From Trichomonas tenax (taxonomy: Eukaryota > Parabasalia > Trichomonadida > Trichomonadidae), in contig JALKBU010000022.1 in NCBI GenBank assembly GCA_023091735.1, forward strand, positions 62,001 to 126,000: 64,000 nucleotides of DNA, read 5' to 3'. Position numbers and translations under genes: made by a program. How positions within the stretch are numbered: the first letter of the stretch is position 1; each line of letters opens with the position of its first letter. Below are positions 45,495-54,118 of this stretch, in pieces. The notes beneath the pieces are model-generated. The model was not told where the DNA came from, searched no databases, and saw nothing but the letters and a program-made list of their open reading frames with translations.

Positions 45495-48400
45495 TTGATG
45501 TATTTCTCTCTCTTTCTGTCTTTCCTCGCGTTGGGATTGACTTTGTCCTTGACGTATCTCAGCATTCTTGTCGCCTCTGATGCGAGCTTCAGGCCCGGCA
45601 TCAACATTATGTTTGGAATCGCTCCGATTCTATGCGTTACAACTAACGAAGCAATCGGAGATCTTCTCCAGTCTTCGTCGCCTGCTGCAGCTTCAACTGC
45701 ATAAGAAAGAAGTGTCTCTGTGAGAGATGTTGCGCAGGTTCCTGCATTTAACGCTTCTGTTGCCAATGTCTTCATCAAAACTTTGAACGATTTCGCTCCG
45801 AAGTTCCTGAAAAGGCCATAAACTGCTTTCCCAATTCTCTTGAAGCTAGAAAGCACAGGAAGGCCTCCAGCGACAGAGAAAGTGCTCCACACCAACGAAT
45901 CGAAGTAGAACTCAGACAAACGAGCAACGAGTTCGTCTTTGTCGTTGATAGAACATAAAATACACATCGGAAGATTGATCGAAACGTCTTCGATAGAAAC
46001 ACTCAAAATGTACGAAAAATGAGCGTTGATGAGAATATCGGAGCCTTTGATGCAGAAGAAATCAAACTTAACAGGCGCCTCTGATTTATCCGCATCAAAC
46101 AGAGGAATGCTTCTGTTGAAGAACTCCAACAAGAAATCAATTTGATTCTGCGTCAAAAAAACTCCAATGCTTGGCAATTCTAGAGATAATCGAAATGCGC
46201 CGTTCGCCAATACATCGAATAACACGCCAATGTCTCTGTCGTTGTTTTCAAGACCAACCATCAATCTCGCTTTTGAGTCAGGAATGTGATCGATCACATC
46301 GAAGTATTTCGAGTTTGCGACAATTCTCGTCAAAACATCATCATTCGAAAACACTCCGACAGAAACAGAGACAACGGAATCAATCTCTAAAGAAGGATTC
46401 TCATTCCTCGTCAAAACAAAATCGAAGTCGTCTCCAACATCATCTGTATTAAACGGCAGAGATTTCTGGAGAATTCTAAGATCGAATATTTTCTCGAAAT
46501 CATATCCACCGTAGAAAAGAACAGAAACATTGCAATCATTGATTGTTATTTGGACATCAGGATCGTGCTTTGGCTTTTCTAATTGTATCACAGAGCTTTC
46601 TGGCGAAAATGTTTGTAGCGTTTCATTAGAAGCATTGATAGTTTTGCTTTCTTCGGCAAAAGATTGACGCATTGATTCCATCAGTTCTTCTTTAATGTCT
46701 ATTTTTGGCTTCGTCTGCGGAATTTGGATTTGAACGTTTCCATATTCGAGTCCATACAAAATGTGTGCGTAGACAGAAAGAAGAAGATTAAAAGAATCAG
46801 AACAGAGACCGGCAGCGAATGTTGCGTGATTTGCAACCATAGAAAACTTTTGATCTTTTGTTAATGAAAAACTTACATCATTAACAACGCCTTTGAGAAC
46901 TTGAGCGAATCCACATCTCGACAAAAGTTGCGGACTTTGCAGTGCATGCAAAGACAGAGACTGCCTGAGATTAGAAAGATATGCTGCAAGAGCAACAACT
47001 ACCGAACCTTCAAGATTTTCATTTTTAATATTAATTTGAACTTTTCCATTCATTAACTGCAATATTGCGCGTGATGGCATTTTGAATGTCATGTAGTCAA
47101 TAAATATGTTTGATATGTTGATATTTACGTTTGTTTCTACATCTACATCTGATGTATTTTCTTCACTGATTTTGAGCATTTCTTCAACGAATTTAATGAT
47201 GTAATTCAGTCCTTCGATTCTCGGAAAACTCAAAACAAAATTATTCAAATTCATATCAACGTTAATTTCTTTTCCGAGTTTGACGACAACAGAAAAACCA
47301 CTTTGACTTGGAATCGATTCTGCAAGCATCGTCCCATTGAGAGTAGAAAAGGCATTTGATCCAACGACATTAACTTGAATTTCAACATTTTTCTCAATAA
47401 AAAGAAAAACTCCAATTTGCGTTTTTTCTGTTTCCAAATAAAAATCATCCATTTTCACTTTCGCTTTCGTCACATATACAGATACAGCAACAGGAACAAC
47501 AGGTTCATTTGCATCATCTCCTAGTGTCAATAATTGAAACATTTGGAATGTTTTGATCATTTTGTTGAATTTTTCAAGTTTTAATGCGCAATTTTTTTCT
47601 GGTGCGAAAATTTCCGGAGTAATGACTTTAACCCTTATTATATTCAATCCAAAGACTTTCTTCTCCCATTCTAATGTATTATCAACAGAACAATGCTGCG
47701 AAGGAAGACTAAAACATCCATTTAATGGCAAAATAACATTGATAAACAAAGGCTGATTAAACATAACTAAATTCGACTTAACTTTTCCTACAGTGACATC
47801 AACATTGTTCTCTTTAACTAGGACTTCAGTATCTTTAACATCGAATTCGAATTCTTCAAGCTTTGCGTGAATATTTTTGAAATTAACAGTGACAACTTGT
47901 TTCGATGGAGGTGAATCTTTATCTAAGAATTGTAGAATGAATTTGATAATGAATTGTATATGTTTCAAAACAGTTTCGTCAACAGTTGCATCGTTATCGT
48001 TGAAATTGATGACAATTGAATCAAATGTTGCAAAAAACGAAATTTTTAATAATTGAGCAACTTGTTTTTTTGCAAGTTTGGAGCCGTAAAATACTAAAAT
48101 GGAGTCAACTGTACCCGAGAATAAAGCTGAATTTGGATGATTTATCGTAAAATTAAAATTGTGAATTTCAATTGTCAATGGAGAATTATTGAATGTTTTA
48201 ACAATAGCTGTGAATCTTTTTATCTGTAATTTAACTGATTCTACGTAATGCAACAACCATTCGGCAATAGAAACGTGCTTTTCAATCGGCATTTTTTCTC
48301 TGAAGTTCTGTATCGATGCAGTAAGCTCAGTTTCGTGCACACTAGCCTCTAAGTAGTTGTGTAACACTAATTCTACGACGACAGTTTCAATCTTGCACAA

Positions 48401-48676
48401 ATGTTTCGATAAATTATACGCTCCTTTAAATGAAAAATCGGATATGTATACAGAATCCAACGTCACAAAGTCTATTGAGTTGTTTATCAATTCAATTCTC
48501 AAGAAAACTTTCTTCATTTCCAATTTCATCGACCAATCATTGAAAAGCTCGAGTTTCATCGCTTCCTCGTCCTGCTGGTCGACGACCATCGACAGGATTC
48601 GGGCTAAAATCGTCGTCGCAGCGGTGTTGTAAGCTTTTGAAAATTTTTTCGAAACCCAATTTACTAAATTATTCAT
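45491..48676 (-). CDS. ATG2/VPS13-type lipid-transfer protein, ATG2-like
   Basis: 1,061 codons from ATG 48676 to TAA. The N-terminus VNWVSKKFSKAYNTAATTIL, then a strand-rich start (MKLELFNDWSMKLEMKKVFL), resembles the chorein domain of bridge-like lipid-transfer proteins. The middle is long repeated beta strands as in a hydrophobic-groove rod. The C-terminus has GLPVLSSFKRIGKAVYGLF, FKVLMKTLATEALNAG and TSLTETLLSYAVEAA, similar to the ATG2 C-terminal 'GxxSLxxLGxGVKDL...  GxxxxxxxxxALEL' region that supports autophagy. It is shorter than animal or yeast ATG2 (about 1,600-2,000). VPS13 or another BLTP member is the alternative. The leader has a TCACT initiator 10 bp upstream. Confidence 0.65.
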   Translation of the reverse strand: MNNLVNWVSKKFSKAYNTAATTILARILSMVVDQQDEEAMKLELFNDWSMKLEMKKVFLRIELINNSIDFVTLDSVYISDFSFKGAYNLSKHLCKIETVVVELVLHNYLEASVHETELTASIQNFREKMPIEKHVSIAEWLLHYVESVKLQIKRFTAIVKTFNNSPLTIEIHNFNFTINHPNSALFSGTVDSILVFYGSKLAKKQVAQLLKISFFATFDSIVINFNDNDATVDETVLKHIQFIIKFILQFLDKDSPPSKQVVTVNFKNIHAKLEEFEFDVKDTEVLVKENNVDVTVGKVKSNLVMFNQPLFINVILPLNGCFSLPSQHCSVDNTLEWEKKVFGLNIIRVKVITPEIFAPEKNCALKLEKFNKMIKTFQMFQLLTLGDDANEPVVPVAVSVYVTKAKVKMDDFYLETEKTQIGVFLFIEKNVEIQVNVVGSNAFSTLNGTMLAESIPSQSGFSVVVKLGKEINVDMNLNNFVLSFPRIEGLNYIIKFVEEMLKISEENTSDVDVETNVNINISNIFIDYMTFKMPSRAILQLMNGKVQINIKNENLEGSVVVALAAYLSNLRQSLSLHALQSPQLLSRCGFAQVLKGVVNDVSFSLTKDQKFSMVANHATFAAGLCSDSFNLLLSVYAHILYGLEYGNVQIQIPQTKPKIDIKEELMESMRQSFAEESKTINASNETLQTFSPESSVIQLEKPKHDPDVQITINDCNVSVLFYGGYDFEKIFDLRILQKSLPFNTDDVGDDFDFVLTRNENPSLEIDSVVSVSVGVFSNDDVLTRIVANSKYFDVIDHIPDSKARLMVGLENNDRDIGVLFDVLANGAFRLSLELPSIGVFLTQNQIDFLLEFFNRSIPLFDADKSEAPVKFDFFCIKGSDILINAHFSYILSVSIEDVSINLPMCILCSINDKDELVARLSEFYFDSLVWSTFSVAGGLPVLSSFKRIGKAVYGLFRNFGAKSFKVLMKTLATEALNAGTCATSLTETLLSYAVEAAAGDEDWRRSPIASLVVTHRIGAIPNIMLMPGLKLASEATRMLRYVKDKVNPNARKDRKREKYIN

Positions 48677-48685
48677 TTTTTGAAA

Positions 48686-48690
48686 AGTGA
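48686..48690 (-). promoter_or_regulatory. Initiator (Inr) candidate TCACT
   Basis: Minus-strand TGTCACTTTTCAAAAAATG places TCACT ten bases ahead of the ATG at 48676 and matches TCA-Y-W. The same string on the other strand reads AAAAGTGACA. Confidence 0.45.
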
Positions 48691-49200
48691 CATTTTAAAA
48701 TCTCATCAAATTTTATCTCTTTCATTTCATTTTTAGAATTACCAAACTATGAATGTTTTGCTTGTCAGTGAGCCAAAGTGTAAAGTGTCAGATTGTCATA
48801 TTTTAAGAAAATGTGACATTTCATGTAAAATGAAAATTTCGCTATTCTTATTTTATAGCTTATATAAAACAATACGTTTAATGTTTTAGGTTAAAATATT
48901 ACATTTTTGGAATGAATTCTAATATTCGGATATTATTTATCGATAACATATATTTTTAAATAGCTCTTTGATTTCTAATACCTTTGTATATAATAGTGTT
49001 GAAGTCACATAAGGAAATATTAAATCCAGAAAAATCAAAAACTTGAGAACTCTGATAAATAGTTAAATTTACATGGAAATGCATATAAGTTTATAATTTA
49101 ATGCACTACAAGATTTTTTATAAATAATGGCGGGAAAAAAATTTGGCGCATTTTTGAAAGAAACAGAAAATTGTCATTAATACTGATGTCTTCTATCACT

Positions 49201-49560
49201 GGCAACAATGTATCGGGCTAACACTCACTACAACATCTCACTACAACATTTAAGCTCGGGGTACATTGGAATCAGTCAGATCGAGGCACATTAATGGCCG
49301 CTAGATTGCCGTAGCACTGCAGCCCTGGCCAGAACCCCTCTCTTGCGAGCAACACATGCCTTGCCTCGTGATCACACTTCGCCAATTCGTAGGGTAGTCA
49401 CACCCTTCCCAGGTGCCACCAACAGGACGACGCACGCGGTATTTTTGGGGGCGGCCATGAACAGCCTGGACGGTTATTTTACATCAATATTGAATTGAAA
49501 ATGATCGTTCAGACTGTTCCTGTCCGAAGCTAAAGCAGGGGGATGCCGACGATTATTTTT
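49201..49560. ncRNA. GC-rich RNA-like block with 5S rRNA-like pieces
   Basis: This block is clearly GC-richer than its surroundings. On the + strand GGCGGCCATGAACAGCCTGG (49,450) resembles the 5S 5' half, and GTCCGAAGCTAAAGCAGGG (49,522) resembles the 5S box A region. On the minus strand GGCCATTAATGTGCC, then CGATCTGACTGATTCC (about 49,265-49,298), resembles the same 5S segment, and GGTGGCACCTGGGAAGGGTG (about 49,407-49,426) resembles the 5S 3' half. The pieces are out of order and on both strands, so this is not a working 5S gene. It may be scrambled 5S copies or a different structured RNA. Confidence 0.3.
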
Positions 49561-49582
49561 AAACGTAAGGTCATTGTAACTT

Positions 49583-49637
49583 GTTACGCCATCATTTTCT
49601 GCGGTAGCTCACCTAACATAAAATGATGGGCAGTAAC
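49583..49637. repeat. Hairpin: CATCATTTT inverted repeat
   Basis: GTTACGCCATCATTTT and AAAATGATGGGCAGTAAC face each other with a 21-nt loop; the inner 9 bp are perfect and the outer GTTAC/GTAAC also pairs. Confidence 0.7.
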
Positions 49638-50681
49638 TTTGCAGTCATATTACATACACTGCATGCAACAGTTTCACACATCACATTCCACGATTAAGAT
49701 ATCTTCAAAAAAAATGGATTGAGCACAAAACTCAATTCAAACCATAGCACTCGCATCATCAAATACCAAATGCACAAGTAAATATGAAACAATGTTCTAA
49801 TAATTATATTTCGAAATTTAGATAACATGCATTTACACAGTGTGAATACAATGATATTCATTGCTGGCTTGTATTTAGCCAGGATGAGGCATTTGTTCGA
49901 TGTCATACTCGATATTTAATATCAAAAATTGATAAACGTACACTCATTTTGGCCATAAAGTTCAATTCTCTATCTAACGCGGCACACACATGTATGCTAT
50001 CAAGAGAAATTATACTATTCTGCATCTATTTCTCATATTTAATATGTTGCGATATCTGAATTTTGTCTATAAGCAATTTAAATCATTTTACGCGCGTTCC
50101 ATTGTTTAGCCTTACATTGCTTTTGTATATTTTGTATGAATAAAGCATAATTTTCCATAATTTGTTATATGAAATATTTTCAATATTCACAAATACTGTT
50201 GTTAATGCAACCAATATATATATATGATCATAGTTGTCGTTTTCTAGCATGCGTAATCCATAAAACTGTAGATAAATATAAATGAAAAATAAAACCTAAT
50301 ATATTCTTATTTTATTGGCATGTATATGTTATAATATGATTATATATATATTATATCTCAGGTAGTTCCTATTATATAAATGTGTATACTACTGAATGCA
50401 ACATTATCAAAATAAATACTAATTCTAAGGGTTAAATATTTTACAGAGCTCAGTTTATTCTTAGCCTTTAGGGTGTTCTCAAAGAAAACAATGTAATGCA
50501 CAAAACATGTTATAATATGACTATTTCCTGTGTAAAAGATATAATAGATTTGCACTTTGATCATGAAATATAGCTGCACACTATATTTTATTTCGTAGAG
50601 TATCTGCTTAATAATTCGAGACTCTGGATGTAAATGTCACAGCTATCGATTTCAAAAGCCGAGATTTTATTCATAGAACGC

Positions 50682-50779
50682 AAATCTCGACAGAAATGAA
50701 CAGTTTCGAGCACAAGTCTTCTAGGAAAACAAGTTCCTAGAAGACTTGTGCTCGAAACTGTTCATTTCTGTCGAGATTT
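50682..50779. repeat. Perfect 46-bp hairpin with 6-nt loop
   Basis: Bases 50682-50727 are the exact reverse complement of 50734-50779, with AACAAG between. The stem begins AAATCTCGACAGAAATGAAC. A perfect stem of this length implies recent origin or selection for pairing. Confidence 0.97.
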
Positions 50780-50924
50780 ATGGATCAGAGGATTAGATGT
50801 CGCAAATAACTCTTGCTGCCTAATAGAACGACAAGCAGATACCCATCGGCTATCTTCCTGTCATGTTATTAGACAACAAAAGTGCGTAATTCTGATGGAT
50901 GAACGAAATGTTTGTATTGGTCGT

Positions 50925-50993
50925 ATTTTCTACAGCTCTCTGAGGTTTCTGCGTCATCTTGTATCTTAAAAACTTCAGAGAGCTGTAGAAAAT
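50925..50993. repeat. Hairpin: 21-bp stem, 27-nt loop
   Basis: ATTTTCTACAGCTCTCTGAG (50925) pairs with CAGAGAGCTGTAGAAAAT (to 50993); 20 of 21 positions match. Confidence 0.9.
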
Positions 50994-51048
50994 GTAGATT
51001 TGTAAAAGAATGTCGATTGAGTTAGATTTGAGCGAATATCGATGACAC

Positions 51049-51110
51049 CAACAGTCAACAAACCATGATGCACGAAGAAAAGCTTCATATTTGTGGTTTG
51101 TGGACTGTTG
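51049..51110. repeat. Hairpin: 17-bp stem
   Basis: CAACAGTCAACAAACCA (51049-51065) pairs with TGGTTTGTGGACTGTTG (51094-51110), with one mismatch and a 28-nt loop. Confidence 0.85.
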
Positions 51111-51486
51111 ATGCGTTGTTTATGATGAAATTGCGAGAAAATCGAAGAACTCGTGAATTCTTGAACGACAAGCCACTAGCCTTTCACTGGCTAGAGGTAC
51201 ATCTGCATTGATGGCCCTCAAAATCAGCGAAAAACTAGTGGAAAACTCATCAATAAATTGTCTATCGTTTAATATTCAATGTACTTTTAAAAAAACTATT
51301 AAACTTATTCCATTAGTTAATACTTATAAATTAACCTCAAATCATTGATTTTAACCGATCAAATTTATTGAAAATTAATCGATTTTTGATAATTTTTATG
51401 AAATTGTTGACAAGTTTGCTGGTGCAAAATTTTAAAATGCGCAGAAAGACAAAAACGAAAATTGGATAATAGAAACTATAGCATAT

Positions 51487-51515
51487 CGTGAGTTCAAATC
51501 CGCCACTATCTTTTT
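51487..51515 (+). pseudogene. tRNA 3'-end relic
   Basis: CGTGAGTTCAAATCCGCCAC then TATCTTTTT matches the 3' end of the tRNA-Lys at 29,285-29,315 (T arm, CGCCACT acceptor strand and T5), including a usable B box AGTTCAAATCC. No D arm or anticodon stem is found upstream. Confidence 0.5.
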
Positions 51516-51688
51516 CTAACTTTAAACATCATATGTGTCAAAAATTCAATTTTACACGTCATATTATCAAAAATACCAAATTTCCAATATTTTAATATAA
51601 AACTGATTCATTTATGGTAAGCAATATGATTTTATCACTAATACTGTTTTTAAAATATAATTACTACTCATTAGTTACAAATCTTTGC

Positions 51689-51765
51689 TATCTAGTAACC
51701 TTCTCGATGATAGGTTCACCAGCTACTCGATTTGATGATAGAAACACCGAGAAGAGGACTAGATA
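51689..51765. repeat. Hairpin: imperfect 18-bp stem
   Basis: TATCTAGTAACCTTCTCG (51689-51706) pairs with CGAGAAGAGGACTAGATA (51748-51765) at 14 of 18 positions. Confidence 0.65.
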
Positions 51766-51800
51766 ACAAAAATTTTGTTGAGATTTCGAAATTCCGGCTG

Positions 51801-51869
51801 GCGTGAGTGCTATCTCGATGGCACTGTGATGAAACAATCAGCAGAAGCATGGGGATAGCAATAACACAC
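51801..51869. repeat. Hairpin copy A of the CACTGTGATG family
   Basis: GTGAGTGCTATCTC, then GATGGCACTGTGATGAAAC, then GGGATAGCAATAACAC. The arms pair imperfectly. About 60 bp including the loop match the hairpin at 52,029-52,098. Confidence 0.65.
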
Positions 51870-51907
51870 GGGAGATTAGCATTTTGAAACGATAATTTAC
51901 TCGATTC

Positions 51908-52007
51908 CCAAAGTCTCTGTTTCCGGCTTTATTCTCAGTGTTGTTGCCACAGCACAGTCGCCTTAGTGCATTGGCACTGAGGATGAAGCATGAGACAGAG
52001 ACTTTGG
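51908..52007. repeat. Hairpin: 13-bp outer and 7-bp inner stem
   Basis: CCAAAGTCTCTGT (51908-51920) pairs perfectly with ACAGAGACTTTGG (51995-52007), and inside it CTCAGTG pairs with CACTGAG (51934-51940 and 51975-51981). Confidence 0.8.
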
Positions 52008-52028
52008 AGGTGTTTTTTGTTCACCACT

Positions 52029-52098
52029 GCGTGTGTGTGCTATCTCAATGACACTGTGATGGAACGATCCGCAGCACCATAGAGATAGCACTCACACA
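52029..52098. repeat. Hairpin copy B of the CACTGTGATG family
   Basis: TGTGTGTGCTATCTC (52032) pairs with GAGATAGCACTCACACA (to 52098). The loop CAATGACACTGTGATGGAAC is nearly that of copy A 220 bp upstream, so the two are duplicates. Confidence 0.8.
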
Positions 52099-52528
52099 GA
52101 AAGCTTGTAAACACGAAGGAAATAAACTATCTCATTTTTATTTCTTTGTTTGTGATACATTCTAACGTTATAGTAGTCACAGGACACTATCTCTAAGTGA
52201 AGAATGTGACGTATAAAGCTCTCAGACGCAATGATTTATGTTTTCTTGCACCAAAGTCAATGTGCTGCACGCTTGACTTCATGCATGATAAACACAGCAA
52301 TAACAAATGAAACACAAATGGCAACCATAGTAACCTATACATAACTTACATATAAACATATATACATATACAACATATATCTTCTATCCTATGTTTTGGT
52401 GAGAAATAGCTGAATCATTCATTCCTTGAGTCGATTATTTTTGATATACATAAACATCACACAACTAGCTTAAGCACAAGGAATGCATTAACAAAATCTA
52501 ACTCAGTATTGCCAGCAAAAGTTTTATT

Positions 52529-52604
52529 GCATGAGAGAAGTAGGAAGGACTCTTTTATCAGCGCAAATCATGAGAGAAGTAGGAAGGATTCTCTCATGAT
52601 TTGC
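52529..52604. repeat. Direct repeat plus 14-bp hairpin
   Basis: CATGAGAGAAGTAGGAAGGA occurs at 52530 and again at 52569. The second copy sits inside a perfect hairpin, GCAAATCATGAGAG (52563-52576) with CTCTCATGATTTGC (52591-52604). Confidence 0.9.
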
Positions 52605-53194
52605 AGCATGAGACAATCATTGGATACCATAGCATGTGATGCCAAAGTTTTATGGCATTTTTTGCTATTTAAATTTTCGCGCCAAAATTATTGCATCATA
52701 TCAATGCTATATCTGATTGAACACAATTAAATCTCTAGCCTATGTATACCTATTTTTAAAATTTAAGTATCAAATGATATTTGCTCCAATATTTCATTCG
52801 ATTTACATCTATAATTGCTATCAACCAGTACATAAATATATCGACCAATGACATAAGAAATTGTTCAACAATATAATTTGCTAAAAACACATATTTTGAA
52901 AGTAATATTAAAATTATCTAAGTGACGTAGAGGGTATACTATGTGTTTGACAATTGAAACAGATGCAGCACAGAAAATAGTTCCGATATCGGCTAAGAAT
53001 AGTTCGCCTTCTTGTCTAAAAGTATTAGTTCTAGAAAAAATCGCGACTTTCAATGAGGTTATTGTTGATAATATTTTTTTTTTCATTCTATTGGTATTTT
53101 CCACTTACTATTGTATATAAAAGTGGTCAATCATGTTTTCAATTTTTAAAATATAAAATATAACAAACAATATATGGGGAAATATAATAAAATC

Positions 53195-54088
53195 TCATGG
53201 TGCAATGAAGTCATAGCTCGGAGCGACGAGTTTGGGAATGGATGGGAACACGAAAACAGGTTCTGGAAGTTTTTCTTCGGATGGAAAAATTTCTCGTGGG
53301 ACAATATTCGGAAATATGACTCTCTGCTCTTTCTGTGGCTGTGGAATGATCTTTGGTGCCTGCATGAGCTCTTTATAGAAAGTTTTCTCGAATGGCTGTT
53401 TTTTAGAGACAATGTCAATGAGATCTTGGATGTTATCAACGGACTTCAATGAATCTCCGAATGTCATGTTGTCCTGCATTATTTTCTTCTTTATCTTCTT
53501 TAATCTTGCATCAAAAATAAAAACTTGATTATTTCTAAACGTGACGTAAGAGAGAAGGGAATGGATCGTTCCGATCTTTTGGAATGTAGCAATGAATGCA
53601 AAGTCGTCATATTTCAAATGCGCTAAAAATGAAACAGTATTGCACTCAGAGTTGCAAATCGTCTTTTCGATCGTCTTAAATTCGATTCCATTAACGTAGT
53701 TTTGCACGGCTGAAGTGTATAAAGCTCTTAATGTTTCAAATTCGTATTTTTTATTTTTTGTAACGATTTGCGGCTTGCAAAAGTTAATGCTAGGGAATAT
53801 ATTGCACAGGCATGATTTCCAGTGCTGCTGAATGCATAAATCTGCGATGTCATTGTATCTTTCAGTTTCTCGAGAAATGCAAATATTGTATCCAAAAGTA
53901 TTCAATATCCTGCAGATAGAGACAATGACGGTGTTCGGGATACCAGACAACTGTGTTTTGCGATATTGACGAAATTCATCTCCAAAATCGGTGAAAGTAT
54001 TCAGGATCTTCTGCAGACTTCGCGCATCGACTGGTCCCAAAGTTTTCATCTTCTGCTTAAGAATCTCAAGCAAAGAACTGCTTTGCAT
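53195..54088 (-). CDS. Unidentified conserved-looking protein
   Basis: 297 codons from ATG 54088 (MQSSSLLEILKQKMK) to TGA; an ATG at 54118 would add ten residues. It is predicted as an alpha/beta cytoplasmic protein with several Cys (QHWKSCLCNIFPSINFCKPQ; TICNSECNTVSF). The C-terminus is Pro-rich and ends KLVAPSYDFIAP after FPNIVPREIFPSEEKLPEPV. There is no membrane segment. I do not recognise a family. It is the only unbroken gene in the 48.7-63.9 kb stretch. A TCATC string (near-Inr) lies 3 bp before the 54088 ATG, and AAAAAGTGAC motifs occur 250 bp upstream of it. Confidence 0.7.
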   Translation of the reverse strand: MQSSSLLEILKQKMKTLGPVDARSLQKILNTFTDFGDEFRQYRKTQLSGIPNTVIVSICRILNTFGYNICISRETERYNDIADLCIQQHWKSCLCNIFPSINFCKPQIVTKNKKYEFETLRALYTSAVQNYVNGIEFKTIEKTICNSECNTVSFLAHLKYDDFAFIATFQKIGTIHSLLSYVTFRNNQVFIFDARLKKIKKKIMQDNMTFGDSLKSVDNIQDLIDIVSKKQPFEKTFYKELMQAPKIIPQPQKEQRVIFPNIVPREIFPSEEKLPEPVFVFPSIPKLVAPSYDFIAP

Positions 54089-54118
54089 TTTGATGAAATG
54101 TAATTTTTTGACTTTCAT

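Larger units (their letters stand above)
48691..53194. other. 4.5-kb gene-free region with hairpin cluster and RNA-like block
   Basis: No conserved protein-coding frame is visible. The region holds a GC-richer RNA-like block (49,201-49,560), a series of hairpins from 49,583 to 52,604 listed separately, and a tRNA 3'-end relic. The remainder is AT-rich with TATA-type runs (for example 50,215-50,225 and 50,340-50,355). Confidence 0.7.

Noticed and set aside
50748..50969. 73-codon ORF within the hairpin cluster
   Set aside because: Its first codons are one arm of the perfect hairpin and the last overlap another hairpin. There is no protein-like pattern.
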